A DNA stretch of 64,000 nt from JAFIEN01 sp051859505 (GTDB lineage: Bacteria; Pseudomonadota; Alphaproteobacteria; Rhodobacterales; Rhodobacteraceae). The notes beneath the pieces were generated by a model. That model was given only the letters and a program-made list of their open reading frames with translations. It did not search any database and was not told the origin of the DNA. The DNA is taken from NCBI GenBank assembly GCA_051859505.1, contig JBHYFN010000003.1, positions 91,331-155,330 on the forward strand, given 5' to 3'. This document shows, one piece after another, positions 45,029 to 53,634 of the stretch. Both the position numbers and the translations under genes were made by a program. Every line of letters starts with the position of its first letter. Position 1 is the first letter of the stretch.

Positions 45029-45451
45029 TCAGGAGGACGAACAGGTCAGCGAGTCCTCGCCCGACCTCAGCGTCAGTTGCACATCGTAATCCGACGGCCC
45101 GCCCGACAGCGTCGCCTGGCCCAAAGTGCCCGGCCGGCCTTGCGCAAGCGTGAAACCGCCGGATTGTTCGATCCGGTTGCCCCGCCCGGTGATCCGCAGG
45201 TGGTATTCGCCCGCGACTGCGGCGCCGGGGTCGATCCGGCCGCTGATCGCGACCGCGCCGTTGATCGCCTCGATGCGGATGCTGCAGCGATCGGCAAGCG
45301 TCACGGGGGCCTCCTTCACGGGCGCCTCCTCCTGCCCGGTGGCCGGGTTCGCGCCACGGGCGGCAAGCCCCTCGCGCGCGGGTCCGCCCAGGGTGCAGGC
45401 GGCCAGCAGGATGATCGCGGGTCCGAGGATGAAGGGTGAGAACAGGGTCAT
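45029..45451 (-). CDS. csgH: CsgH-like curli assembly chaperone (lipoprotein)
   Basis: A 140-residue protein. A lipobox LLAAC with Cys19 suggests an acylated lipoprotein, followed by a linker and a beta-rich domain of about 95 residues (CSIRIEAINGAVAISGRI to YDVQLTLRSGEDSLTC). This domain, between two curlin-like genes, fits CsgH, the alphaproteobacterial counterpart of CsgC that stops curlin from forming fibres in the periplasm. A Cys at each end of the domain could form a disulphide. The start at 45451 begins the lipobox leader. Confidence 0.72.
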   Translation of the reverse strand: MTLFSPFILGPAIILLAACTLGGPAREGLAARGANPATGQEEAPVKEAPVTLADRCSIRIEAINGAVAISGRIDPGAAVAGEYHLRITGRGNRIEQSGGFTLAQGRPGTLGQATLSGGPSDYDVQLTLRSGEDSLTCSSS

Positions 45452-45480
45452 CCGGTCACTCCTTTCCGTTGGGATTGGCG

Positions 45481-45529
45481 GGCAGGGCCGCGCATCGGCC
45501 CTGCCTGGGCGCCCGAGCGGCGCTCGGGC
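45481..45529. promoter_or_regulatory. Two strong tandem hairpins between the curlin gene and csgH
   Basis: GGCAGGGCC/GGCCCTGCC (45481-45489 with 45497-45505) and GCCCGAGC/GCTCGGGC (45511-45518 with 45522-45529) are both perfect. They lie between the curlin stop and the csgH start, so they may reduce readthrough or protect the curlin mRNA and keep the fibre subunit in excess. Confidence 0.6.
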
Positions 45530-45546
45530 CCCGGGGGGTGGGGGGG

Positions 45547-45999
45547 TCAGTCCTGAACGATGACCATGACATTGCCGGTGCCGTTCTGGCGGACGGTGGC
45601 GGTCTGGCCATTGCCGGCCTGGATCACGCTGAGCGCGTTGCAGGCGCCGCGCTGGGCCGTGTCGGCGCTGTGGCCATGGCCGAACTGGGCGATCCCGGTC
45701 ACATTGCAGCGCCCGGCCTGCGACGCCACGGCCGCATTGCGCCGCCCGTCCTGGCCGATCACCGTCTGGTTGTTGCGGCCCTGCTGGAGCGCGAAGGCGT
45801 TGTTGAAGCGCCCGTCCTGCAGCACCGTGCTGCGGTTGATCGTGCCGATCTGCGAAATGGCGAGGCTGTTCTCGACACCGCGCTGGGTCAGCGTGGTGCG
45901 GTTGTGATCCGCCTGACCGGGCCCCGCCAGCCCTGCGGCAAGGAGTGCGGCGAGCATGGCAGGGGCGGCAAGGCGGCGAACATGGGAGTGAGCAGTCAT
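45547..45999 (-). CDS. Curlin, probable major amyloid subunit (CsgA-like)
   Basis: A 150-residue secreted protein with a signal peptide ending near GPGQA. The rest is a run of about ten to eleven short repeats of the form N-hydrophobic-Q-x-G-x-x-N, for example NRSTVLQDGRFN and NQTVIGQDGRRN, the strand-loop pattern of curlin. Two repeats carry a Cys (GRCN and GACN), unlike E. coli CsgA. Such proteins are secreted unfolded and form extracellular amyloid fibres for adhesion and biofilm. It is the first gene of the curli-type locus. Confidence 0.75.
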   Translation of the reverse strand: MTAHSHVRRLAAPAMLAALLAAGLAGPGQADHNRTTLTQRGVENSLAISQIGTINRSTVLQDGRFNNAFALQQGRNNQTVIGQDGRRNAAVASQAGRCNVTGIAQFGHGHSADTAQRGACNALSVIQAGNGQTATVRQNGTGNVMVIVQD

Positions 46000-46165
46000 C
46001 GGGTGTCTCCGTTTGTCGGTTCGGGTTCCGCGATGCCGGGAAGATCCGCGGCATCGACACCCCGATCAGGCCGCAAACAGCCCCGACGCCCAATATCGGC
46101 GCGTCGTTATCGGATTGCAGGGAGGGGCCGGAGGGGCGCTGTTCGGCCCCGGGGGCGGGGCGCGG

Positions 46166-47239
46166 TCAGTCGAACGTGCCGGTCACGCGGCCCAGAAGCA
46201 TGAAGGCGCGCGCGGTGCGCGTCTCGGAGAGGGCGGCGATCTGTTCGTCGCTGGCATCGGCCTCGAACCGGACAAGGGTTCGGTCGAACAGGCGCAGGAA
46301 GTGGTGCGCCGCGTCGCGAAAGATCGTATCCTCGCGCATCCGCCCGGCCGCCACGGCAAGGCAGGTCCGGTCGTGGATCCCGCCCAGGGCCGCCACCGTG
46401 CGGCCGCGTTCCCCCATGGCGAAACGCCGCCAGATCTCGGGGCGGGCGCGGTCGGGCTGCAGATCGTCCATATAGATGCCGTCCTGGCTGAGCAGGGTCA
46501 GCACATCCTGACTGGCCTGGATCATCTGCCGGCCCTGCCGGTCCGCCAGCGCGCGGCGCAGGGCGGCAAAGCCGGCCTCGTCCTGTTCGGAATCGGGAAA
46601 GTTCAGCGCCCGGATCAGATCGGCATGCGGCAGGGTCGGCACGGAATCCGCCGGCATCGGATCAAGCCCGAGGCCCGGCTGCTCTTCGGGATGGACCTGG
46701 ATGATCTCTGACGGGGCGGGCTGTCGTGCGGCGGGCTGGCTCGGCGAAGGCCTTGGCGGTGCGGGTTGCGGGAGGGCAGCTTGCGCCGGGACAGGTTGCG
46801 CGGCGGCGGCAGCCGGCCGCTTGGTCGCTGCCACCGGCGTGACCCCGGCGCCGCGCGCCTGCCGGTCGGCGATATAGCTGTGGCGCATCGTGTCGAGCGC
46901 CATCTGCAGCCGATCCGATTCGATCCGCACCTGCCGGGCCGATTTCACCGCCACCGCCGCCACCCAGATCAGGGCCACCGGCAGGACGATGGCCAGCAGG
47001 ACCATCGCGAAGCGCAGCGAGTCGAACCCTTCCGCGGTGCCCGCAGGCGCCACCAGAAAGAAGACCGAGGACAGGACAAGCCAGAACACCGACAGCGCAA
47101 ACGCCACGATTTCGGCCCCGGTGATCCGGTCCCGCCAGCCTTCGGACGGCACCAGACCGCCAAGGCCGAAGGTCGGCGTCGCCCTGCCGCTGCCCTCCGC
47201 CGGCAGATCCTCGTCGCGATATTCCTGACCCTGGCTCAC
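46166..47239 (-). CDS. Conserved hypothetical membrane protein downstream of greA
   Basis: A 357-residue protein. A soluble start is followed by two hydrophobic segments at about 45-65 and 77-98, a Pro/Ala/Gln-rich linker at about 135-180, and a globular domain of about 160 residues with a Trp/Arg-rich core (RARPEIWRRFAMGERGRTV). The name of the fold is not clear. Its start is 7 bp after the greA stop, so it is probably co-transcribed. The linker suggests a membrane-anchored domain facing the cytoplasm or periplasm. Confidence 0.72.
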   Translation of the reverse strand: MSQGQEYRDEDLPAEGSGRATPTFGLGGLVPSEGWRDRITGAEIVAFALSVFWLVLSSVFFLVAPAGTAEGFDSLRFAMVLLAIVLPVALIWVAAVAVKSARQVRIESDRLQMALDTMRHSYIADRQARGAGVTPVAATKRPAAAAAQPVPAQAALPQPAPPRPSPSQPAARQPAPSEIIQVHPEEQPGLGLDPMPADSVPTLPHADLIRALNFPDSEQDEAGFAALRRALADRQGRQMIQASQDVLTLLSQDGIYMDDLQPDRARPEIWRRFAMGERGRTVAALGGIHDRTCLAVAAGRMREDTIFRDAAHHFLRLFDRTLVRFEADASDEQIAALSETRTARAFMLLGRVTGTFD

Positions 47240-47246
47240 CCGGTCC

Positions 47247-47717
47247 TCAGGCGTAGTCGACCGAGAGCACTTCGTAGGACTTCTCGCCGCCGGGCGTGCG
47301 CACCTCGACGCTGTCGCCGACGGTCTTGCCGATCAGCGCCCGGGCCAGCGGGGATTTGATGTTGAGACGCCCCTTTTCGATATCGGCCTCGTATTCGCCG
47401 ACGATCTGATAGGTCCGCTCTTCCTCGGTATCCTCGTCCACCAGCGAAACCGTGGCGCCGAACTTGATCGGGCCGGAGAGCCGCGCCGTGTCGATCACCT
47501 CGGCCAGCGACAGAACGCCCTCGAGCTCCTTGATCCGCCCCTCGATGAAGGACTGCTTTTCCTTGGCGGAGTGATACTCGGCGTTTTCCGACAGGTCGCC
47601 ATGCGCCCGCGCCTCGGCGATGGCGGCGATGATCGCCGGCCGCTCGACCGACTTGAGCTGCTTCAGTTCGGCGTCGATCTTGTCGAACCCTGTGCGGGTC
47701 AGCGGAATCTTTTCCAT
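47247..47717 (-). CDS. greA: Transcription elongation factor GreA
   Basis: A 156-residue factor that enters the RNA polymerase secondary channel and stimulates cleavage of backtracked RNA. The coiled-coil N-terminal domain has ARAHGDLSENAEYHSAKE with the catalytic acidic tip, and the C-terminal FKBP-like domain ends in ARALIGKTVGDSVEV. The length is normal. It shares a transcript with 46166-47239. Confidence 0.97.
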   Translation of the reverse strand: MEKIPLTRTGFDKIDAELKQLKSVERPAIIAAIAEARAHGDLSENAEYHSAKEKQSFIEGRIKELEGVLSLAEVIDTARLSGPIKFGATVSLVDEDTEEERTYQIVGEYEADIEKGRLNIKSPLARALIGKTVGDSVEVRTPGGEKSYEVLSVDYA

Positions 47718-47870
47718 CGCCTGTCCTGGCCTTTCACTGTCCTGGCCTTCCCCGGGCCTGGTCGTTCCCGGGCCTTCCCCAGGCCCCGGGTTGATCGAAC
47801 GTTCATAACCTGCGCCGAGGCCGGTAAGTCAAGTGGCCGCAGCCCGGCCCCGGCCGATTTGCGCCAACAC

Positions 47871-47902
47871 CCCGGCAAACCCCCGGCAAACGCCCGGCAA
47901 AC
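47871..47902. repeat. Three direct repeats of CCCGGCAAAC with 11-bp period
   Basis: The copies lie at 47871-47880, 47882-47891 and 47893-47902, so they recur on the same face of the helix. They sit between greA and the ETF-quinone oxidoreductase start and could be a binding site for a regulator. Confidence 0.6.
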
Positions 47903-48011
47903 CCTGCGCCTCAAGGTCGCGCAAGGCGCATTTCCGGTCGTGTCGAGATTGCCCTCGCGCGCCCCGTCCTTTATCGGAGCGGGAGCCTGAGACTTAGCCA
48001 AGGGGGCCCGG

Positions 48012-49661
48012 ATGACGGATGTAGTGCGCGAGGCGATGGAATATGACGTCGTGATCGTCGGGGCCGGGCCTGCCGGCCTGTCGGCGGCGATCCGCCTCAA
48101 GCAGCTTGATCCCGAGCTTTCGGTCGTCGTTCTGGAGAAGGGCTCCGAGGTCGGGGCGCATATCCTGTCGGGGGCGGTGCTTGATCCCTCGGCCCTGTCC
48201 CTCCTGATCCCGGACTGGAAGGAGAAGGGCGCGCCGCTCAACGTGCCTGTCACCGAAGACCGCTTCTACATGCTGGGCGAGGCGGGGCAGATCCGCATTC
48301 CCAACGCGATCATGCCGCCCCTGATGAACAATCACGGCAATTACATCGTCTCGATGGGCAATGTCTGCCGCTGGATGGCCGAACAGGCCGAGGAGCTGGG
48401 CGTCGAGATCTTTCCCGGCATGTCCTGTTCCGAACTCGTCTATGCCGAGGACGGGTCAGTCAAGGGCGTGGTCGCCGGCGAATTCGGCCTCGAGCCCGAC
48501 GGCAGCCAGGGCCCCGCCTACGAGCCGGGGATGGAGCTGCACGGCAAATACGTTTTCCTCTCGGAAGGGGCGCGGGGCAGCCTGTCGAAACAGGTGATCG
48601 AGAAATTCGACCTTCAGAAGGGGCGCGAGCCGCAGAAATACGGCCTCGGCATGAAAGAAATCTGGGAGATCGACCCCGAAAAGCACCGCGAGGGCAGCGT
48701 CACCCATACGATGGGCTGGCCGCTTGACGGCAATGCGGGCGGCGGGTCTTTCATCTATCACCTTGAGAACAATCAGGTCTATGTGGGCTTCGTCGTCCAT
48801 CTGAACTACCGCAACCCGCATCTCTTTCCCTATATGGAGTTCCAGCGCTTCAAGCATCACCCGATGGTGGCCGAGCTTCTGAAAGGCGGAAAGCGCGTGG
48901 CCTATGGCGCCCGCGCGATCACCGAGGGCGGCTATCAGTCGATCCCGCAGACCGCCTTTCCGGGCGGCGCGCTGCTGGGCTGTTCGGCCGGGCTGGTGAA
49001 CGTGCCGCGCATCAAGGGCAACCACAATGCGATGCAATCCGGCATCCATGCCGCCGAGGCCGCCCATGCCGCCATCGCCGCGGGCCGGTCGGGCGATGTG
49101 CTGGCCGATTATGACCGCGCGATCCACGAAGGCCCCGTGGGCCGCGACCTGCGCCGCGTGCGCAACGTCAAGCCGCTCTGGTCGCGCTACGGCCTGCTGG
49201 CCTCGCTGTCGCTGGGCGGGTTCGACATGTGGACGAACAACCTCGTCGGCCTGTCGCTTCTCGGCACGATGAAGCATGGCAAATCCGATGCCGAAGCAAC
49301 CGAACCGGCCTCCAAGCACAAGCCGATCGACTATCCCAAGCCGGATGGCAAACTGTCCTTCGACCGTCTGACGAATGTCAGTTTTGCGATGACAAACCAC
49401 GCAGAAGGCCAGCCGATCCATCTGAAATTGACGAATCCCGACATTCCCATCGGCGTGAACCTCCCCCGCTTTGACGAACCCGCCCAGCGCTATTGCCCGG
49501 CCGGCGTCTATGAGGTGGTGGGGTCCGGCCCCGAGGCGCGGTTCCAGATCAACTATCAGAACTGCGTCCACTGCAAGACCTGCGACATCAAGGATCCCAG
49601 CCAGAACATCGTCTGGACCGTGCCGCAGGGGGGCGACGGGCCGAACTACCCGAACATGTGA
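48012..49661 (+). CDS. Electron transfer flavoprotein-ubiquinone oxidoreductase
   Basis: A 549-residue inner-membrane-associated enzyme that passes electrons from reduced ETF to ubiquinone. The N-terminal FAD motif VVIVGAGPAGLSAAIRL, the YHLENNQVYVGFVVHLNYRN region and the C-terminal [4Fe-4S] motif (RYCPAGVYEV, then NCVHCKTCDIKDPSQNI) identify it. The ending GGDGPNYPNM is universal. It serves fatty-acid and amino-acid oxidation and choline-derived dimethylglycine. It stands divergent from greA. Confidence 0.97.
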   Translation: MTDVVREAMEYDVVIVGAGPAGLSAAIRLKQLDPELSVVVLEKGSEVGAHILSGAVLDPSALSLLIPDWKEKGAPLNVPVTEDRFYMLGEAGQIRIPNAIMPPLMNNHGNYIVSMGNVCRWMAEQAEELGVEIFPGMSCSELVYAEDGSVKGVVAGEFGLEPDGSQGPAYEPGMELHGKYVFLSEGARGSLSKQVIEKFDLQKGREPQKYGLGMKEIWEIDPEKHREGSVTHTMGWPLDGNAGGGSFIYHLENNQVYVGFVVHLNYRNPHLFPYMEFQRFKHHPMVAELLKGGKRVAYGARAITEGGYQSIPQTAFPGGALLGCSAGLVNVPRIKGNHNAMQSGIHAAEAAHAAIAAGRSGDVLADYDRAIHEGPVGRDLRRVRNVKPLWSRYGLLASLSLGGFDMWTNNLVGLSLLGTMKHGKSDAEATEPASKHKPIDYPKPDGKLSFDRLTNVSFAMTNHAEGQPIHLKLTNPDIPIGVNLPRFDEPAQRYCPAGVYEVVGSGPEARFQINYQNCVHCKTCDIKDPSQNIVWTVPQGGDGPNYPNM

Positions 49662-49797
49662 CCGGATTTGAGGGGCCGGAACCCGCCGATGGCGAAATCG
49701 TGCCGCCGCGCGGCATTGCACTCGCACCGCGCCATCGCCTAGCCTGACGCGGGTAGGGCCGATCGGGCCCGACAAGGCAGCCAAAGGTCATCAAATC

Positions 49798-51501
49798 GTG
49801 TGGTCACGTTCGCATCTGGGCTTGGTGTTTCTGGCCTCCGTCCTCGTCTCGACGGCGCCCCCCGCGACGGCCGAGGGCGAGGCGGGCGCCTATCTTGCCG
49901 CCCGCACCGCCGATATCGCCGGCGACCATACCGAGGCCGCGCGCTGGTATCTGCAGGCGCTTGAGGCCGATCCCGCCAATCCCGCCCTGCTCGACGCCGC
50001 CTTGCGGACGCATCTGGGCCTCGGGCGGCTGGATGAGGCCGCTGGATTTGCCGAAGAACTGGTTTCGCTGGGCATCTCGAGCCAGCTTGGCCAGATGGTC
50101 CTGTCGGCAAAGGCCGCCCGCGACGGGGACTGGCGGTCGATCTTTTCCCATCTCGAAGCCGGGCGCGGCGTGACGCCCCTCATGGACAGCCTGTCACAGG
50201 CCTGGGCCCATGTTGGCATCGGCGAGATGTCGCGCGCCCTCGGCACTTTCGACGAGGTGATCGAAACCCGCGGCCTGCGGCCCTTCGGCCTGTATCACAA
50301 GGCCCTCGCCCTTGCGATGGCGGGCGATCTGGAAGGGGCCAACGCGATCCTGTCGCTGTCGCCGCAAGACGGGTTCCAGCGCACGCGCCGCGCCGTCATC
50401 GCCCAGACCGAGGTTCTGAGCCAGCTTGGCCGCAACGAAGAGGCGCTGGCGCTGCTTGAAAGCAGCTTCGGCCCAGAGGCGGATGCGGGGCTGCGCGACC
50501 TGATGGACCGGCTTGCCGCCGGGGAAACGCTGCCCTTCGCCTTTGTCGGCGGCGCGCGCGAGGGGATGGCCGAGCTTTACTATTCGGTCGCCGGCACCAT
50601 CGCCGGAGATGCGCCGGACGAGCTCTTGCTCATGTATCTGCAGCTTGCCCTGGCCCTGCGGCCCGACGATACCGAGATCCTTCTGATGACCGCGGGTCTT
50701 CTGGACCGGATGGAGCGGTTCGACATCGCCGTCGAAACCTATCGCCGCGTGCCCGGCGATTCCGGCGTCTTCGCCATGGCCGAGATGGGCCGCGCCGACG
50801 CCCTGCGCCGCATGGGCGAGGAAGAGCTTGCCGCCGAGGTCCTGTCGCAGCTGGTGCGCAGCCATCCCGAGCTTGGCGCGGCCCATGTCAGGCTGGGCGA
50901 TGCCCTGCGCGGGCTTGAACGCTTCGAGGCGGCACGCAGCGCCTACAGCACCGCGCTCGCGCTTTATCCCGAGGACGACACCGCCCGCTGGTTCATCCAT
51001 TTCACCCGCGCCATCGCCTCTCATGCGCTTGAGGATTGGCCGCAGACCGAGGCCGATCTGCGCGCCGCGCTGACCTACAATCCCGAGCAGCCGCAAGTCC
51101 TCAACTACCTCGGCTATTCGCTGGTCGAACGCGGCGAGGCGCTGGATGAGGCGCTTGACATGATCAAGCGCGCGGTTGCGGGCGATCCGCAGAACGGCGC
51201 CATCGTCGACAGCCTCGGCTGGGTCTATTTCCGGCTGGGCCGCTATGACGAGGCGGTCGAGCAGCTTGAACGCGCAAGCGCCCTTTTGCCCACCGATCCG
51301 GTGATCAACGATCATCTGGGCGATGCCTATTGGGCGGTCGGTCGCAAGCGCGAGGCCCGGTTCCAATGGAGCCGCGCGCTGTCCTTCGATCCCGAAGAGG
51401 ACGAGAGTGACCGGATCCGCCGCAAGCTCGAGGTCGGGCTGGACGAGGTTCTGGCCGAGGAAGGCGCAGAGCCCCTTGCCGTGGCCCATGGCGGGGGATA
51501 G
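49798..51501 (+). CDS. Exported tetratricopeptide-repeat protein
   Basis: A 567-residue protein. A signal peptide (about 1-25, ending in ATAEG) is followed by TPR-type helix pairs with typical A/L/Y spacing, such as AARWYLQALEADPANPALL near the N-terminus and RYDEAVEQLERASALLPTD near the C-terminus. It is probably periplasmic or an outer-membrane partner for protein interactions. The start is GTG at 49798 with AAAGG upstream. Its end overlaps ispE by 14 bp. Confidence 0.88.
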   Translation: MWSRSHLGLVFLASVLVSTAPPATAEGEAGAYLAARTADIAGDHTEAARWYLQALEADPANPALLDAALRTHLGLGRLDEAAGFAEELVSLGISSQLGQMVLSAKAARDGDWRSIFSHLEAGRGVTPLMDSLSQAWAHVGIGEMSRALGTFDEVIETRGLRPFGLYHKALALAMAGDLEGANAILSLSPQDGFQRTRRAVIAQTEVLSQLGRNEEALALLESSFGPEADAGLRDLMDRLAAGETLPFAFVGGAREGMAELYYSVAGTIAGDAPDELLLMYLQLALALRPDDTEILLMTAGLLDRMERFDIAVETYRRVPGDSGVFAMAEMGRADALRRMGEEELAAEVLSQLVRSHPELGAAHVRLGDALRGLERFEAARSAYSTALALYPEDDTARWFIHFTRAIASHALEDWPQTEADLRAALTYNPEQPQVLNYLGYSLVERGEALDEALDMIKRAVAGDPQNGAIVDSLGWVYFRLGRYDEAVEQLERASALLPTDPVINDHLGDAYWAVGRKREARFQWSRALSFDPEEDESDRIRRKLEVGLDEVLAEEGAEPLAVAHGGG

Positions 51502-52366
51502 GGGCTTTGCCCCCGCCAAGGTGAACCTTGCCCTGCATGTGACGGGGCAACGGAGCGACGGCTATCACCTGCTTGACTCGCTTGTCGTCTTCGCCGGCAT
51601 CGGCGATCAGGTGACGGCCCGCCCCGCGCGCGAGGTGACGCTGCAGGTGGCCGGACCCTTTGCCGAAGGCGTGCCCGCGGATGACGGCAATCTGGTCCTG
51701 CGCGCGGCCAAGGCCCTGCGGCAGGCGCGCGGTGTGGCGCTGGGGGCCAGGCTCACCTTGACCAAACGCCTGCCCCATGCGGCCGGGCTTGGCAGCGGAT
51801 CGGCCGATGCGGCCGCCACGCTCCGGGTTCTGGCCGATCTGTGGCGCGTCCCCCTGCCCGACCCTTCGGATCCGATGGTCCTGTCCCTCGGCGCCGATGT
51901 TCCGGTCTGCCTTGCCGGGCCCGGCGCGCTGTGGATGGCGGGGGTCGGCGAGGCGCTGGCCCCGGCCCCTGACGTGCCGGGCTGCGCCATGGTCCTGGTC
52001 AACCCCCGCGTCTCTGTGCCGACGGCTGCGGTCTTTGGCGGGCTGGCCAGCAAGACCAATCCCCCGCTTGACCGCCCCGCGCAATGGCCCTCGCCCCGCG
52101 CCTTCATCGACTGGCTGGCCCTGCAGCGCAACGACCTGCAGCCCCCGGCCGAAACCATCGCCCCCGAGGTCGCCCGCGTCCTTGACCGGCTGCGGCAAAC
52201 CCCCGGCATCCTGCACGCGGTGATGAGCGGATCAGGCGCCACCTGCATCGGCCTGACCGCCGACATGAGCACCGCCCAGCGCGCCGCCCGGTCGATCCAG
52301 GTCTCGGAAATGGGCTGGTGGGTGGCCCCTGCCCCGATCCTCGGGGCCAAGCCGAGCTCGCCCTAG
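51488..52366 (+). CDS. ispE: 4-diphosphocytidyl-2-C-methyl-D-erythritol kinase
   Basis: A 292-residue GHMP kinase of the MEP isoprenoid pathway that phosphorylates the 2-hydroxyl of CDP-ME. The ATP motif PHAAGLGSGSADAAATL, the opening APAKVNLALHV and the closing MSGSGATCIGL are clear. The ATG at 51488 lies inside the end of the TPR gene. Its TAG overlaps the stop of the convergent prenyl synthase gene by 3 bp; both enzymes serve isoprenoid synthesis. Confidence 0.96.
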   Translation: MAGDRGFAPAKVNLALHVTGQRSDGYHLLDSLVVFAGIGDQVTARPAREVTLQVAGPFAEGVPADDGNLVLRAAKALRQARGVALGARLTLTKRLPHAAGLGSGSADAAATLRVLADLWRVPLPDPSDPMVLSLGADVPVCLAGPGALWMAGVGEALAPAPDVPGCAMVLVNPRVSVPTAAVFGGLASKTNPPLDRPAQWPSPRAFIDWLALQRNDLQPPAETIAPEVARVLDRLRQTPGILHAVMSGSGATCIGLTADMSTAQRAARSIQVSEMGWWVAPAPILGAKPSSP

Positions 52367-53361
52367 ACGATCCGTTCCACCACGTAATCGGCCAGATCGC
52401 CCAGCATGTCGCGGATCGGGCCCTCGGGGCAGGCCGCCAGCGCGCCGCGCGCCCGGCCCGCCCAGTCCAGCGCCGTCGCCCGGGCCGAAGCCAGCGTGCC
52501 ATGCGCGGCAAACAGCGCAAGCGCGCGGTCAAGATCGCCCTCTTCGACCCGGCCCTTGCCGATGGTCCGCGCCCAGAAGGCGCGTTCCTCGGCATCCGCC
52601 GCCGCGATGGCCCGGATCACCGGCAGGGTCAGCTTGCCTTCGCGGAAATCGTCGCCAATGTTCTTGCCGATGGCCTGCGTGCCGCCATAGTCCAGCAGGT
52701 CATCGGCAATCTGGAACGCGATGCCCAGCGCATCGCCGTAATCGAACAGCGCCTTCTCGACCCCTTCCTCGACCCCGGCGATCACCCCGCCGACCTGACA
52801 GGCCGCCGCGAACAGCGCCGCCGTCTTGCCGCGCACGACGCGCAGGTAGATATCCTCGGTCGTCTCGATATTGCGCGCGGCGGTCAGCTGCAGCACCTCG
52901 CCCTCGGCGATCGTGGCGGCCGCATTGGCCAGGATGTCGAGCACCCGCAGCGACCCCGTCTCGACCATGAGCTGAAACGACCGGGCAAAGAGGTAATCGC
53001 CCACCAGCACGCTGGAACTGTTGTCCCACAACAGGTTGGCCGTGGGTCTCCCCCGGCGCTGTTCGCTTTCGTCCACCACGTCGTCATGCAGCAGCGTGGC
53101 GGTGTGGATGAACTCGACCGTTGCGGCCAGATGGATGTGGTACGGCCCGCCATATCCCGCCATCCGCGCCGTGGCGAGCGTCAGCATCGGCCGCAACCGC
53201 TTGCCGCCGGCCTCGATCAGATGGGCGGTGACTTCGGGAATGCGCGGGGCATGTTCCGAGGCCATCCTCTCGCGGATCAGGGCATTCACCCGGGCCAGAT
53301 CGTCCGACAAGGTGGCGGCAAGCCGTTCATGCGGTTTGCTCACGGCAGTATCGAGGCTCAT
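52363..53361 (-). CDS. Polyprenyl diphosphate synthase (ubiquinone side chain)
   Basis: A 332-residue trans-prenyltransferase. The first Asp-rich motif is LLHDDVVDES and the second QIADDLLDY, as expected. The FFD/FHT region before the first motif carries small residues (FIHTATLL), allowing long chains, so deca- or octaprenyl diphosphate for ubiquinone is likely. The ATG at 53361 begins the protein, and the longer frame to 53532 overlaps the DUF2007 gene. Confidence 0.94.
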   Translation of the reverse strand: MSLDTAVSKPHERLAATLSDDLARVNALIRERMASEHAPRIPEVTAHLIEAGGKRLRPMLTLATARMAGYGGPYHIHLAATVEFIHTATLLHDDVVDESEQRRGRPTANLLWDNSSSVLVGDYLFARSFQLMVETGSLRVLDILANAAATIAEGEVLQLTAARNIETTEDIYLRVVRGKTAALFAAACQVGGVIAGVEEGVEKALFDYGDALGIAFQIADDLLDYGGTQAIGKNIGDDFREGKLTLPVIRAIAAADAEERAFWARTIGKGRVEEGDLDRALALFAAHGTLASARATALDWAGRARGALAACPEGPIRDMLGDLADYVVERIV

Positions 53362-53418
53362 CGCGACCACATTCCCCGGCTCGACAACGGGCCAGCGGCC
53401 CCGTAACTCTTGGCTGTC

Positions 53419-53634
53419 ATGAAAGAGCTTTTGCGCACCAACGACCCGACGATCATTGCCTTTGCGACCGCCCTCCTCAGCGGCGAGGGTATAGACTGCT
53501 TCGAACTGGACGTAAACACGAGTGCGCTGCACGGATCGCTGGGCATTTTGCCACGCCGCCTGATGGTCCGCGACGAGGATCTGATCGCCGCCGAGCGCGC
53601 GATGCGCGACAATGACATCGACCTCGGACGCTGA
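53419..53634 (+). CDS. DUF2007-domain protein
   Basis: A 71-residue cytoplasmic protein. The pattern LLRTNDPTIIAFATALLSGEG followed by PRRLMVRDEDLIAAERAM is typical of DUF2007, a small ferredoxin-like fold of unknown role, suggested to be a signal-transducing domain. I choose ATG 53419, since the frame extends only 9 bp upstream to a TTG. It is divergent from the prenyl synthase and overlaps the methyltransferase by 23 bp. Confidence 0.86.
   Translation: MKELLRTNDPTIIAFATALLSGEGIDCFELDVNTSALHGSLGILPRRLMVRDEDLIAAERAMRDNDIDLGR

Noticed and set aside
47871..47902. Short regular repeats considered as a CRISPR array
   Set aside because: The units are 10 bp with 1-bp spacers and only three copies; no cas genes are present.
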